From: Cohnella ginsengisoli
Lineage (GTDB): Bacteria; Bacillota; Bacilli; Paenibacillales; Paenibacillaceae
DNA: 64,000 nt
Assembly (NCBI RefSeq): GCF_029525555.1
Contig: NZ_JAPDHZ010000002.1
Span: 1,277,868-1,341,867 of the forward strand
Direction of reading: 5' to 3'
The position numbers and the translations under genes are program-made. The notes beneath the pieces are model-generated. The model saw only the letters and a program-made list of their open reading frames with translations. It did not search any database and was not told where the DNA came from. Each line of letters opens with the position of its first letter. The first letter of the stretch is position 1. Positions 17,913 to 27,877 of this stretch are shown here, piece after piece.

Positions 17913-19131
17913 CTATTTCAACAGGCCAGCCCGTTCCAGGCGGGCGACCGTCTCGAGCAGCATAACGCCGCTAAGATCGGCGCTGAGTTCGACGACCGTC
18001 TCGGGCGGCTGCGACCAGGCGGGTCCGAACAAAGCGTCCCCTTTTGCGTCGCCTTCGCTCTCGCCATCGGAATCGCCTTCCTGACGGCCCGTCGCCCGTC
18101 CGTCCGTCCATAGACGGCTCGCGTTCGCCAAGAGCAGCTTCGCCTGCCCCGACGACGCGCCGTCCGCTTCGATCAGCTCGCCCAGATAGCGGACGAATAC
18201 GCCCTTGAACAAGGCGCCGTCGCCGTCCCCTTCGGACGGAAGCATGCCTGCCGGGCCCCCGGCCAGCACGGTCGCCGCGGCATCGGCCGTCCGCCTGGCC
18301 GACGCCAGGTATGCTTCATCTTTCGTCGCGCGGTACAGCTCCACCGCGGCGCCGATGTAAACGCCTTGGTTGTACGAAAATTGCCATGCCTTGTCGATCG
18401 CGCCGTCGCCCGTCCGGTTGATGCCGTCCCAGACGAAGCCGGTGTCGGGATCGACCAGCGTGCGGCTTTCCCATTCATAGATGCGCTTCGCCCAATTCAA
18501 ATCCTCGGGGTTTTGGAAACGCTCGTACAAGCGGGCCGCGAGAATGGCGGACGGCGCGTTCGCCGGCGTGTTCTTGTAGTCCGTCTGCGTCTTGCGCCAG
18601 GCGATGCCGCCGCCGGCCTCATCGTTCCAGCCGCCCCGGATCTCTTCCCACAGCGTCAGCGCGGCTTCCTTGTATCGGGATTCGCCCGTGGCGTCGAACG
18701 CGCGGAGCCAGGCCAGCCCCATCCACGCCATGTCGTCGTAATAATCGTTCGGCCACACCTCCGCGTTGCGCGCGAGCAGTCCGTCGTACAGGGAGGCGAG
18801 GCGCTCCGCGTACTTGGCTTCGCCGGTCCGTTCGTACCCGTCCGTCAGGACGTCCGCAGCATGCGCCATCCACCAGTAATTAAAAGGATCCGTGCATAAT
18901 TGCAAAATGCAAGGCGCGGCGTTGTTGTACAGCCCGCGCTTGGCATCCCAAAAAAGCCCCGTCCAGCGCGGTCTGCGCGGCTTCCGCGCGCGCCGCCCAC
19001 ATGCCGGCGCGGGAATCGTCCGCCCCGGCGGCTCCGTGCAGCGCCCCGGCCCGCCAGGCCCAGCCTGCGGCCGCCAGCAGCAAGGCGGCGACGGCGACGA
19101 ACGTCCATCCGGTCTTCCTCGTCATCCGCAT
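17913..19131 (-). CDS. GH76 enzyme with N-terminal membrane anchor (copy B), frame broken at A6
   Basis: About 405 residues. The barrel shows [29 protein letters not shown] and FSYNQGVYIGAAVEL. The N-terminus lies in another frame: RMTRKTGWTFVAVAALLLAA is a basic residue cluster plus one hydrophobic helix, then AAGADDSRAGMWAARAEAAQ. The frames join at the six-base run 18950-18955; with five bases the sequence reads ALDGAFWDAKRGLYNN, equivalent to the start of the other two GH76 proteins. The anchor would place this copy outside the membrane. It starts three bases after the stop of the MalG-like permease gene. An acidic, D/E/G-rich insert lies near the C-terminus. Confidence 0.82.
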
Positions 19132-19134
19132 GCC

Positions 19135-20064
19135 TTACCCCTTCGTGCCGCTGAACGCGATGCCTTGAACGAAGTACTTTTGCAGGGCGAGGAACAGCAG
19201 CAGAATCGGCAATATCGCGATCAACGCGCCCGCCATCATCGGACCGAAGTCGGTCTGATGGTTGTAGGAGAACGCCTGCAGTCCCATTTGAATCGTCGCC
19301 TTGTCCGGGTCGTTGAGAATAATCATCGGCCAGAGGAAGCTGTTCCACCCCGCCTGGAAGGTGAAGATGCCGAGCGTGGCCAGCGCCGGCTTCGTAAGCG
19401 GCCAATAAATATTCCAGAAAATCCGGAATTCGCCCGCCCCCTCGATCCGGGCCATCTCCATCATGTCGGACGGCAAGGTCAGGAAAAATTGGCGCATGAA
19501 AAATACCGCGAACGATCCGGATGCGCCGGGAAGGATAATGCCCCAAAACGAGTTCAGGAACCCGTTGCCTCCGGCTCCGTACCAGTCGTTTCCCCCGGCG
19601 AACGGGAAGTGCTTCAGCACGTAGAAGCTCGGAATCATCGTCACGATGCCCGGTATCATCATCGCGGCGAGCAGCACGCGGAACAGCGGCTTGTTCAGCT
19701 TGAAATTCAGCTTCGCGAACGCAAACCCGCTAAGCGAGCCGAAGAACAAATTCGCCGCCACGCCCGCTACGGCAAGCATGAGCGAGTTCCAGAAGTACAG
19801 GCCGAACGGAACGGTCGTGAACGCTGCGCGATAATGCTCTAGCGTCAGCCGGGACGGCAGCCATCTGATCGGCATGGAGAAAATCTCGTCGCTCGGCTTG
19901 AGCGAGGTGATCAGGCTCCAGAAAAACGGAAGAAACATGAACACCGAGATCGCGATGCTGACAACGTAGAAAACGATCCGCCAAAATACGCGCGAAGCGG
20001 ACGCCGAGACGGCGGGCGGGCGGCTTGCGCGAGCGGCCCCTGCGGCCGCAGATTTGACACTCAT
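19135..20064 (-). CDS. Sugar ABC importer permease, MalG/LacG type (mannan operon)
   Basis: 309 residues with a basic Ala-rich N-terminus, six transmembrane helices, coupling motif MMEMARIEGAGEFRIFWNIYWP and C-terminus KYFVQGIAFSGTKG. It is 13 bases from its MalF-like partner and 3 bases from the anchored GH76 gene. It is inferred to import alpha-mannan fragments because of the surrounding GH76 and GH125 genes. Confidence 0.9.
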   Translation of the reverse strand: MSVKSAAAGAARASRPPAVSASASRVFWRIVFYVVSIAISVFMFLPFFWSLITSLKPSDEIFSMPIRWLPSRLTLEHYRAAFTTVPFGLYFWNSLMLAVAGVAANLFFGSLSGFAFAKLNFKLNKPLFRVLLAAMMIPGIVTMIPSFYVLKHFPFAGGNDWYGAGGNGFLNSFWGIILPGASGSFAVFFMRQFFLTLPSDMMEMARIEGAGEFRIFWNIYWPLTKPALATLGIFTFQAGWNSFLWPMIILNDPDKATIQMGLQAFSYNHQTDFGPMMAGALIAILPILLLFLALQKYFVQGIAFSGTKG

Positions 20065-20077
20065 ATCCGCACCCTCC

Positions 20078-20965
20078 TCACACGACCGACTCTTCGGATT
20101 TGTTGACGCGCATGTTGACGATCGAGAAGATCAGGATCGCGAGCGCCAGGATGAACGCCTGCGCCGAAGCATAGCCCATCTGTAATTGGTTGAAGCCTTG
20201 CTGGTAGATGAGGTAGACCGGCGTCTTCGTGACGTTGCCCGGACCGCCTTGGGTGAGCACGAACGCCTGGTCGAACAATTGCAGCGCGCCGATGATCGAC
20301 ATCGTGCTCACGAGAAACGTCGTCGGCCGCAGCTGCGGCCACGTGATATAACGGAACCGCTGGAGCGCGTTCGCGCCGTCGAGCTTCGCGGATTCATAGA
20401 GATAATCCGGCACGCCCTGGAGGCCCGCGATATAGATGATCATATTCGAGCCGATCGACTGCCATAGCGTCACGAGTATGATCGACAGCATCGCCGTCTC
20501 CGTCTGAGCGAGCCAGGCGGGACCGGTAATGCCGGCATAGCCGAGCAACGTATTGACGAGGCCGTACTCCGGATGGAGCAGCCATACCCAGACCGTAGCC
20601 GCGGCGACCGCGGAAGTAAGCGTCGGCATGTAGTTCATCGTGCGGAACAGCCGAACGCCCAGCCGCCGGAAGTTGAGCAACATCGCGATGCCGAGCGAGA
20701 TCAGAATGTTGAGCGGTACGAAAATAACCGTATAATACGCGACGTTTTTGAAGGTGGTCCAATAGAGGTCGTCGTGCAGCAGTCGCTTGTAGTTGTCGAA
20801 GTTCACCCAATCGCGGTTTTTGACGACGTCATAATTCGTGAAGCTGAAATAAAACGCCATGACGACGGGAACGACGGTGAAGATCACGAATAAGAGAATC
20901 GTCGGCGAGATGAACAGGTATGCGGTTCTGGCCTGATGGCGGTTCAGTTTGCTGATGGAAGCCAT
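20078..20965 (-). CDS. Sugar ABC importer permease, MalF/LacF type (mannan operon)
   Basis: 295 residues, six transmembrane helices, with the typical N-terminal ARTAYLFISPTILLFVIFTVVP segment split across the first helix and the coupling motif YESAKLDGANALQRFRYITWP. It stands directly downstream of the binding protein gene and upstream of the MalG-type permease. Confidence 0.9.
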   Translation of the reverse strand: MASISKLNRHQARTAYLFISPTILLFVIFTVVPVVMAFYFSFTNYDVVKNRDWVNFDNYKRLLHDDLYWTTFKNVAYYTVIFVPLNILISLGIAMLLNFRRLGVRLFRTMNYMPTLTSAVAAATVWVWLLHPEYGLVNTLLGYAGITGPAWLAQTETAMLSIILVTLWQSIGSNMIIYIAGLQGVPDYLYESAKLDGANALQRFRYITWPQLRPTTFLVSTMSIIGALQLFDQAFVLTQGGPGNVTKTPVYLIYQQGFNQLQMGYASAQAFILALAILIFSIVNMRVNKSEESVV

Positions 20966-21052
20966 GGGCGCTCCTCCTTTCGGCTCGGGCGGTCGAATTC
21001 GCGCGGCCGTGCCGTCCGCGACAGAGAAAAGGGAGGTCGCCCTCCCTCCTCG

Positions 21053-22393
21053 TCACTTGACGACAGCGTTGTCCTGCAGCAGCTTGTCGCCCTGCTGCTG
21101 CGCTTTTTTCAACGTATCCTCCGCGCTCTGCTTGCTTTGCTGGAACAGCTGCACGTTCGGGATAAGCGCGTCGCCTTCCATGACGGAGTAGCCCGGGTGC
21201 GTCGGACGGATCTTCGCGATCTCCAGCGTCTCGAGGAACGGCTTCCAGAACGGATCGTCCTGGAAGAACGCGTCCTCGATCGCCGGCTTGAAGCCGGGAA
21301 TGTTCAAGCTCGTCTTGGCCCACAGGAGCGCGTTGTCCTTGTTCGCCGTCCACCACTTGATGAATTCCCACGCCTCCTGTTGATGCTTGGAGCCTTCCGG
21401 AATGACGAGTCCGAAGCCGCCCATGACGCTTCCCTTGTCTCCGTTCGGTCCGGCCGGCGGCGGCACGACGCCGAAGTCGAGGTCTTTGCCGTATTTCTTG
21501 TAAGTGGTCAGCATCCAAGGCCCATTGTAGGTCATGGCGAGCTTGCCAGTCGCAAACGCGTCGGTCGATTCGCCGAGGCCTTGCTCGAAGCCGATTTTGT
21601 ACACTTTGTCTTGGTTCAGCAGACGATCCCAATAGTCGAGCACGGCTTTGCCCTTGTCGTTGTTGAAGTTGGTCTTGCCGTCGTCGGTCAGCATCGTGCC
21701 GCCCGCCTGCTGCAGATACATATTGAACAAGCCCGCGTCGCCGAGCGAAAAGCCCGCGACCTGAAGCTTGCTGCCGTTCCACTTCGTCGTCTTGATCGCG
21801 GCGTCCTCCAGCTCCTGCCAGTTCGTCGGCGGATTGGCTACGCCCGCGTCGGCGAGCAGCTTCTTGTTGTAGAACAGCGCGCGCGCATCGACGGTGAGCG
21901 GCAAGCCGTACAATTGATCTTTGTAAGTCAGTTCCTTCAGGGCTTCGCCGTAGAAGTCGTCTTTGCTGACGCCGTCCTTGGCCAGGAATTCGTCCAGCGG
22001 ATGCAGCACGTTTTTCGGCGCGTAGAGCGACGTGCGCCAGCGGTCCCAGAACAGGATGTCGGGCGAGCCGCCGGAGGTGGCCGCGGTCAGAAACTTCGTA
22101 ATCATATCCTGCTGGAGAACATACTTCACCTTGATGCGGTCTTGGGATTTATTGAAGGCGTCGACCATCGTCTCGAACTGCTTCTGGCCTTCGCCGCTCC
22201 AGTCGCCCCAGAAGGTCAGCTCGACGGGTTTGCCCGAGGACTTGCCGGCAGGCTCGCTATCGGAAGGAGCTGCGGAAGAGGAAGAGGAAGGGTTGGCGCT
22301 GGCGTTGCCGTTGCCGGACGAGCCGCCGCTGCAGCCTGCGAGCGCTGCGGCGGAGATGCTTGCGATAGCCATAAGCGAGATCCATTTTTTCAT
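21053..22393 (-). CDS. Sugar-binding lipoprotein of the mannan operon
   Basis: 446 residues of solute-binding family 1 (MalE/UgpB-like). ATG 22393 is preceded by GGGAGG. The signal peptide ends in lipobox LAGC with cysteine 21, followed by a Gly/Ser/Asn linker. Family marks include VELTFWGDWSGEGQKQFETM near the mature start, DILFWDRW and AMTYNGPWML. It should hold alpha-1,6-manno-oligosaccharides at the membrane; this specificity is inferred from neighbours. Confidence 0.9.
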   Translation of the reverse strand: MKKWISLMAIASISAAALAGCSGGSSGNGNASANPSSSSSAAPSDSEPAGKSSGKPVELTFWGDWSGEGQKQFETMVDAFNKSQDRIKVKYVLQQDMITKFLTAATSGGSPDILFWDRWRTSLYAPKNVLHPLDEFLAKDGVSKDDFYGEALKELTYKDQLYGLPLTVDARALFYNKKLLADAGVANPPTNWQELEDAAIKTTKWNGSKLQVAGFSLGDAGLFNMYLQQAGGTMLTDDGKTNFNNDKGKAVLDYWDRLLNQDKVYKIGFEQGLGESTDAFATGKLAMTYNGPWMLTTYKKYGKDLDFGVVPPPAGPNGDKGSVMGGFGLVIPEGSKHQQEAWEFIKWWTANKDNALLWAKTSLNIPGFKPAIEDAFFQDDPFWKPFLETLEIAKIRPTHPGYSVMEGDALIPNVQLFQQSKQSAEDTLKKAQQQGDKLLQDNAVVK

Positions 22394-22473
22394 GCGTGAA
22401 GCCTCCCTTTTTTTGATCTTCGGACTTGCTATCTCAATACGAGGATGTATTCCCCGTCTGAAACCTGTGGCCG

Positions 22474-23787
22474 CTAAGCGCGTACCTCGCGATCGTGCAC
22501 GGCGACGCGAATGCCGCAATAGTCCATGAGCAGCTCGCAAAACATCATGTTCGCCCAGGAGAACCAGGGCCTGGAATAGACCGTCGGATCGTCCGCCGAA
22601 AAACCTTCGTGCATCATCTCCGTGCCGGCGTCGGTGTCGGCCATGAGGAGCAGCAGCCGCAGCTTTTCCGTCCGGTCGGTCGCGGTGAGACCCTGCATCG
22701 CGAGCGCGATAGGCCAGACATAGCCTTCCGGCGTATGCGGGCTGCCGATGCCCCGGGCCGCTGTTCCCTCATAATAATAAGGATTGGCGGAGCTCAGGAC
22801 GAATCGGCGCGTATTCGCGTAGACCGGGTCCTCGGCGGAGACGTAGCCGAGATACGGGATGGACAGCAGGCTCGGCACGTTGGCGTCGTCCATCAAGCCA
22901 TGCGCGCCCAAGCCGTCCGTCTCGTAGGCGAAAATGCGGCCGTGCTGCGGATGCTCCACGATCGCGTGCGCGCGGATGCCTTCGTCGATCTCGCTCAGCA
23001 GCGCATCGGCTTCTTCGGCCAGCCGCTCGTCGCCGAGCACCTCTCTCGCCATCTCCGCGAGCTGCCGAAGCGCGACGACCGCGAACATATTCGCCGGCAC
23101 CAGATAGCCGTACGCGCAGGCGTCGTCGCTCGGACGGAAGCCGGACCAGGTCATCCCGGTGTAGCCGACTGGCGCGCCCCGGCCGTCCCGGGTCAACGTA
23201 TCGGTCGGCGGACAATCGGTCCGTTCGAAGCGATACGGGGATTGCGATTCGTGATGCTGCTCCGTGCGCCAGACCGCGAGAATCCGTCTGGCCGCCTCCG
23301 CGAACGACGGCGTGAGATGGGCGGTCCGACCGGTGTTTTTCCATTGCAGGTAGGCCAGTTGGACCGGGTAGCAGAGCGAGTCGATCTCGTACTTGCGCTC
23401 CCACAGCCACGGGCTCATCTCGGTGCGGTCGTCCTGATGCCCCTTGCCCGTCGGACCGTCATTGAACGCATTCGCATAAGGATCCTGCAGGATGCAGTCC
23501 ATCTGCCTGCGGACGAGCCCTTCGATCATGTCGGCAAGCTCGGGGGCCTCGGCGGCGAGCGCGAGGAACGGCCGAACCTGCGCGGCCGAGTCCCGCAGCC
23601 ACATCGCGGGGATGTCGCCGGTGATGACAAAGGTCGTGCCGTCCTCCATCCGCCGAACCGTCGTCTGCAGCGTGTTCAGCAGCGCATTTTGAAAGATGCG
23701 GGCCAGCTTCGGATGGGCTTGCGTCGCGGCTGCGACGCGGTCTACCATTTTTGTAAGCGCTTGCTTTGTGGCGGGCGATAACTCCAT
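22474..23787 (-). CDS. GH125 exo-alpha-1,6-mannosidase
   Basis: 437 residues, a close match to family GH125: [19 protein letters not shown] at about 57-74, [50 protein letters not shown] (acid Asp region), [17 protein letters not shown] and the C-terminal [19 protein letters not shown] with the presumed catalytic glutamate. It has no signal peptide. ATG 23787 follows AGGAGG by seven bases, so I prefer it over an upstream in-frame ATG. GH125 removes terminal alpha-1,6-mannose, the expected partner of GH76 endo-enzymes. Confidence 0.95.
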   Translation of the reverse strand: MELSPATKQALTKMVDRVAAATQAHPKLARIFQNALLNTLQTTVRRMEDGTTFVITGDIPAMWLRDSAAQVRPFLALAAEAPELADMIEGLVRRQMDCILQDPYANAFNDGPTGKGHQDDRTEMSPWLWERKYEIDSLCYPVQLAYLQWKNTGRTAHLTPSFAEAARRILAVWRTEQHHESQSPYRFERTDCPPTDTLTRDGRGAPVGYTGMTWSGFRPSDDACAYGYLVPANMFAVVALRQLAEMAREVLGDERLAEEADALLSEIDEGIRAHAIVEHPQHGRIFAYETDGLGAHGLMDDANVPSLLSIPYLGYVSAEDPVYANTRRFVLSSANPYYYEGTAARGIGSPHTPEGYVWPIALAMQGLTATDRTEKLRLLLLMADTDAGTEMMHEGFSADDPTVYSRPWFSWANMMFCELLMDYCGIRVAVHDREVRA

Positions 23788-23812
23788 CTGCCAGCCTCCT
23801 CTCTCGTTGTCG

Positions 23813-24904
23813 TCAAGCATTCGTCTCGTCCGCGCGGATACTGGAAGCGGGAAGCGCGGCGGCCATCTCGAGCAGCATCAGCCCGCTCAGCTGGGCGCAG
23901 AGCTGGACCTTCGGCTCCACCGGCGCCGTCCAAGAACGGCTGATGAGGCCCCTCTCGCTGCGCCCGGTATCCCACAGCGCGTTCGCGTTGCGCAGCAGCA
24001 GCTCTCGGATGTCGCGTCGTTCCGGGCGAAGCTTCAGAAGCTCGTGCAGGTAGCGGACGAAGATGCCTTTGAACAGTCCGCAGTCGTCCTCTCCCTCGTT
24101 CGGGAGGAGCCCGGTATCCGGCTGCGCGAACCGCTCGATCGCGGTGTCGGCCGTACGCGCGGCGTCGTGCAGGTAGTCCGGGTTCCCGGTGCAGCGATAC
24201 AGCTCCAGACCCGCTCCGATAAACACGCCCTGGCAGTATGTATAATGCCAGTCGTAGTCGATCTTCCCGTCGCCGAGCCGGTTCATGCCGTCCCAGACGA
24301 AGCCGGTAGCGGGATCGACGAGATTGGCTTTGGTCCATTCGTAGATCCGCACGGCCCAAGCCAGATCCGCCGGATCTTCGAAGCGCTGGTAGAGGCGGGC
24401 GGCCAGGATCGCCGCCGGGGCGTTGGCCGGCGTGTTTTTGTAATCCAGCTGATCCTTTTTCCATGCCATGCCGCCGCCCATATGTCCGTTCCAGGCGGTC
24501 CGAATGCTCGACCAGAGCACGCCGGCGTCCGTTCGGTACCGCTCCTGCCTGGTCGCGTCGTACACGCGGAGCAGCGCAAGCGCCATCCATTCCATATCGT
24601 CATAGTAATTGTGCAGGAGCGTGCTTCCGTTCAATCGGCGGACGCCTTCGACGACCCGATCGATCCGTGCCAGGTAAGCGGCTTCGCGCGTTCGCTCGTA
24701 GCCGTCCGCGAGCGCGTCGACGACATGCGCATGCCACCAGTAGATAAAATGATCGTTGCAATCCGGTTCGAACGGGGCCAGTTGGTTCATGATCCCGAGC
24801 TTCTCGTTCCAAAAGTTGTATAGCAGCTCTTCCTGGGCGGCCTCGGCGCGGGCTTGCCGCTGTCCGACCGTCGTATCCTCGATTGGGAGCCTCCTATCCT
24901 TCAT
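23813..24904 (-). CDS. GH76 endo-alpha-1,6-mannanase-like enzyme (copy C)
   Basis: 363 residues; catalytic pair D102-D103 in YYDDMEW, with [34 protein letters not shown] and [15 protein letters not shown]. It has no signal peptide, so it is cytoplasmic. It is the first gene of the mannan operon, directly behind the promoter at 24929-24976, and 25 bases upstream of GH125. It shares its layout with copies A and B, which points to duplication followed by divergence of location and specificity. Confidence 0.9.
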   Translation of the reverse strand: MKDRRLPIEDTTVGQRQARAEAAQEELLYNFWNEKLGIMNQLAPFEPDCNDHFIYWWHAHVVDALADGYERTREAAYLARIDRVVEGVRRLNGSTLLHNYYDDMEWMALALLRVYDATRQERYRTDAGVLWSSIRTAWNGHMGGGMAWKKDQLDYKNTPANAPAAILAARLYQRFEDPADLAWAVRIYEWTKANLVDPATGFVWDGMNRLGDGKIDYDWHYTYCQGVFIGAGLELYRCTGNPDYLHDAARTADTAIERFAQPDTGLLPNEGEDDCGLFKGIFVRYLHELLKLRPERRDIRELLLRNANALWDTGRSERGLISRSWTAPVEPKVQLCAQLSGLMLLEMAAALPASSIRADETNA

Positions 24905-24928
24905 GCTCCTTTATCCCTCCTTGCCTTT

Positions 24929-24976
24929 TGAAACGCTTACAAAATCGAGTATAATATCATACAAATAATATGTCAA
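24929..24976 (-). promoter_or_regulatory. Near-consensus sigma-A promoter with cre-like operator for the mannan operon
   Basis: On the minus strand TTGACA (24976-24971), 17-base spacer, TATACT (24953-24948): almost perfect. Six bases further is TGTAAGCGTTTCA (24941-24929), matching the CcpA cre/LacI-family operator consensus and lying at the expected transcription start. A strong promoter roadblocked at +1 implies tight repression by CcpA or a LacI-type regulator. Confidence 0.85.
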
Positions 24977-25187
24977 TATATATTATGATCAAAAAAATAA
25001 TTTAGAATTTATATCAATATATTAATATCGTAAATCAAATAGGCGCTCTCTTGTACATAAACGCAAAAACCAGCTAATGTTTGTCAACCCTATGTGGTTG
25101 GATTGCGGCATCGTTATTGCTATACTGTTTTTGAACTAACACAAAGAAGCCTCCGTTGGCGCGGATACTTCTGGGTGAATATGGAAT
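24954..25187. other. AT-rich region between mannan promoter and IS110 element
   Basis: From about 24945 to 25050 the DNA is far more AT-rich than its surroundings and contains the -35/-10 spacer, ATATATTATGATCA (24978-24991) and long A/T runs that could act as an UP element. From about 25090 to 25187 lies the non-coding right end of the insertion element. I see no gene here. Confidence 0.5.
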
Positions 25188-26354
25188 TTAGGCTTTGTAG
25201 GGCTCGCCTTTTACGAGGATGGCATGGACGTGATGCAAAAGCTTGTTGGCGCAAGCGATCACGACTACCTTGTAGGGCTTGCCCTCTTTCCTTTTCTTGT
25301 CGTAATAGGCTTTTAGCCGTTCGTTTACACCCTTTCTAAGCCCGCACTGCACAGCGACATACAGCGCTCTGCGTAAGCGTTTGGAACCCCTTTTCGAAAT
25401 ACGGCTGCTGCTGGCCGTGAACTTCCCCGAGCTGTGCACACCTGGATCAAGACCCGCATAGGCGACAAGTTTCTTGGGGTCCTTAAATTGAGCCGCATCC
25501 CCGATCTCCGCCGCAATGGCAGCCGCAAGTTTATCCCCCACGCCGGGAATCGTCTTCAGCAGCTCCACTTCCGGAAGCGTCAGCGCCGTCTCCTCGATGG
25601 CATTCTCAAGTTGGCGAAGCTGTTCTTGCTGAGCGAGTATCGTTTCCACCATACATAGCAGAGCTGTCTGCTGCGCTTTGCTTGACTGGCTCAGAGGAGG
25701 CAAAGCTTGTATTTGCTCTGCTTTTGCCTGCACCCATGCTTTTCCGTGTGAAGAGCCGGCTGTTTCCCGAATCGTTTCAACCGTGATGGTGCCACCGCTT
25801 AACCTATAGCGTAGGACATGTAAAGAGGTTGAGGAGAACAGGTTATAGAAAACGTCCTCGTAAGCTGGACATACCTGGTCAAGCAGGGCCCTGGCATTCA
25901 GTTTGGCTTGAACGAGCAGAGACGTCATAAACTCGTGCTGCCGCGTCAGATGTTGCAGTTCTGTCATCTCCTCGTTCCATGCTCGGTGCGGCTTAACATC
26001 CCCGCGGTAGAACATCTCGGCCAGATGCCAGGCATCCACCGCGTCCGTCTTCACCTTTCGCAGCTGTGTCCCCTTGGCACGTTTGGATTGCAGAGGATTC
26101 ACGATGTAGTGGCAATATCCTTCACGTTCCAAATAGGCAACCAGACTGCGATGGTAATGCCCCGTCGCTTCCAACACCACCGCAGGCTCCAGCTTCGTTA
26201 TCTGTCGTAATTCCTCCAGCAAGCCTCCTAATCGCTCGCACCCTTCCTCCGTATGCGTGATGCTGATAATCTTACTGTACGGCTTGTTCCGATCCGTAAA
26301 CGCTTGGAGCATGCTTGTCCCTTTCGCCACATCCACTCCGACAACCGGTCTCAT
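25188..26354 (-). CDS. IS110-family DEDD transposase
   Basis: 388 residues. The N-terminal RuvC-like DEDD domain opens VVGVDVAKGTSMLQAF, with EATGHYH and KTDAVDAWHLAE. The C-terminal transposase_20 domain has LLKTIPGVGDKLAAAIAAEIGD and YAGLDPGVHSSGKF containing the serine region typical of the family. ATG 26354 follows GTAGGAGGAGATG. The frame is intact, so the element may be active. Recombination by this family is guided by a bridge RNA encoded at the element's end. Confidence 0.93.
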   Translation of the reverse strand: MRPVVGVDVAKGTSMLQAFTDRNKPYSKIISITHTEEGCERLGGLLEELRQITKLEPAVVLEATGHYHRSLVAYLEREGYCHYIVNPLQSKRAKGTQLRKVKTDAVDAWHLAEMFYRGDVKPHRAWNEEMTELQHLTRQHEFMTSLLVQAKLNARALLDQVCPAYEDVFYNLFSSTSLHVLRYRLSGGTITVETIRETAGSSHGKAWVQAKAEQIQALPPLSQSSKAQQTALLCMVETILAQQEQLRQLENAIEETALTLPEVELLKTIPGVGDKLAAAIAAEIGDAAQFKDPKKLVAYAGLDPGVHSSGKFTASSSRISKRGSKRLRRALYVAVQCGLRKGVNERLKAYYDKKRKEGKPYKVVVIACANKLLHHVHAILVKGEPYKA

Positions 26355-26359
26355 GTCAT

Positions 26360-26530
26360 CTCCTCCTACAATCGTAGCCGGCATTCCCACGATGGTTCCA
26401 ATCCCACAGCTTCGCTTGTGATGCGAGGTCCAAATGCCTCAACCAGCTCAAACATGGTCATTGGGGGTAGTGGGAGAACAGTTTTTGCGACGGGGTAAAA
26501 CTCCCAAAAACGCCCTCGTTCTCCCGGCTA
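26360..26530 (-). ncRNA. Candidate IS110 bridge RNA
   Basis: The 5' non-coding end of the element holds a strong hairpin: GGGAGAAC (26525-26518 on the minus strand) pairs with GTTCTCCC (26479-26472), and inside it GTTTTTG (26511-26505) pairs with CAAAAAC (26487-26481), leaving an open loop of 17 bases. Its size and location, just upstream of an IS110 transposase gene and transcribed toward it, fit the known bridge RNAs of this family. The loops that would pair with target and donor are not assigned. Confidence 0.55.
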
Positions 26531-26553
26531 CCGCCATCTTAAACCGGCCATGT

Positions 26554-26585
26554 AAAAAAGGCCAACCAGAAATTCTGGCTGACCT
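26554..26585 (-). terminator. Distal terminator of the GntR/LacI-type regulator gene
   Basis: On the minus strand GGTCAGCCAGAA pairs with TTCTGGTTGGCC, followed by six T (26559-26554). Confidence 0.8.
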
Positions 26586-26594
26586 GATAATACG

Positions 26595-26622
26595 AAAAAC
26601 GCCAGGCACGGTCTTCCTGACG
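26595..26622 (-). terminator. Proximal terminator of the GntR/LacI-type regulator gene
   Basis: On the minus strand CGTCAGG pairs with CCTGGCG across a nine-base loop, followed by five T (26599-26595). It is the first of two tandem terminators and resembles the one at 6354-6385. Confidence 0.75.
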
Positions 26623-26672
26623 ATTGTTTGTTTGCATTCGGTTGGCGTTGCTCGCCTGCAGCCCTTGTTTTG

Positions 26673-27831
26673 CTAAAGCTGCCCGATCCGGGATGGCGAC
26701 GGCACAGCCGTGGATTTGCCTACGATCAGCTCCGCCTCGAGCGTGATTTTGGGCGGAACCGTCTTGCCGTCGCGCAGCTGCAGCACGTTTTCGAAGGCCG
26801 CGCGCCCCATTTCTTCTTGGTTTTGGCGCAGGTGCGTGAAGGAGAACCCGCTGCCGTTGTCCGGACAATCGAAGCAGATGATCGACAAGTCCTGCGGCAC
26901 GTCCAAGCCCAGCTGCCTGGCCGCTTCTCTGACGAGCAGGGCAATATTGTACTCCATCGCGAAGAAGGCGGAGATCTCCGGGTGATCGAGGAGATGCCGC
27001 TTGATCTTCTCGATATCCCGCGCTTTATTCTCGTCCGTATAGGCGCTCGGAAGCGTAGAGGTGACGCTGAGCCAGAGCTCGCGGTCGACGACGATCCCTT
27101 TCTCCGCGTGCGCTTGCACGTATCCCTCGATCCTGTCCTCGACCGCCGTCGTATCCGCCGGAGGGGGGAGTGATGATCGCCACGCGCTTGTGCCCCAACT
27201 CGAACAAATAATCCACGCCGCGCTTCGCGCCGGCCGCGTTGTCCGTGCTGATGGACCCCGCGGAGATCCCCTTCAGGTGCCGGTCGACGAGCACGAACGG
27301 GAACTTGTCGATGACGAGCTTCAGAATTTCCGCGTTAAAATACTCTCCCTGCGCCGGAAAGATGATCAGCCCGTCTACGCCGAGCTCCAGCATGCTCTGG
27401 ATCGCTTTCTCCTCGAGAGACGGGATACCGAACGAGCGGCGCAGAACGAGAAACGCATCATGCTTCCTGGACGCTTCCTCCATCCCATAGACGAGGCCCG
27501 TGCCGTAGCTGTCGCTGAAGTCGGTCATGACCAGCCCGATCATCGGCCTTGCGCCCGGCAACCCGCCGCGCGAGCCGCCTTTGCCCGGCGAGGCCGCAGC
27601 CGCCTCGGCCTTCGAAGCCGGATCCGCTACGAACGAGCCGCGCCCCGGACGCCGGACGATCAGTCCGCCATCGGCGAGCATTTCCAGCGCCTTCTTGCTC
27701 GTGATGCGGCTGACGTTGTACGCATCCGCCAGCTCCTTCTCCGATGGCACGCGGTCTCCGACCTGATAAAGTCCCGACCGAATCTCCTCCCGGAGCTTTT
27801 CGTATATTTGCTCATACATGGAGCTCGACAT
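26673..27831 (-). CDS. GntR-HTH/LacI-type effector domain transcription regulator (AraR-like), frame broken at G6
   Basis: About 385 residues. N-terminal GntR winged helix (YEQIYEKLREEIRSGLY, VPSEKELADAYNVSR, RRPGRGSFV) followed after an Ala/Gly-rich linker by a periplasmic-binding-protein-like sugar domain (IGLVMTDFSDSYGTGLV, GVDGLIIFP, FVLVDRHL, ELGHKRVAII). The frame breaks at 27163-27168; five instead of six bases gives ITPPPADTTAVEDRIEGY and continues to SIICFDCPD and SPSRIGQL. ATG 27831 follows AAGGGGAAGG. It is the nearest regulator to the mannan operon, separated from it only by the IS110 element, and is likely its sugar-responsive repressor. Confidence 0.85.
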
Positions 27832-27877
27832 GGTTCCTTCCCCTTTCCGGCAATGCCTCAACACCTTATATATAACA

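Larger units (their letters stand above)
25090..26530 (-). mobile_element. IS110-family insertion element (approximate extent)
   Basis: A single full-length IS110-type transposase gene flanked by about 100 bases on its 3' side and about 175 bases on its 5' side before host features resume (terminators of the regulator gene at 26554 onward, AT-rich mannan promoter below about 25080). IS110 elements usually lack terminal inverted repeats and target duplications, so the ends are not visible and these limits are estimates. Confidence 0.6.
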
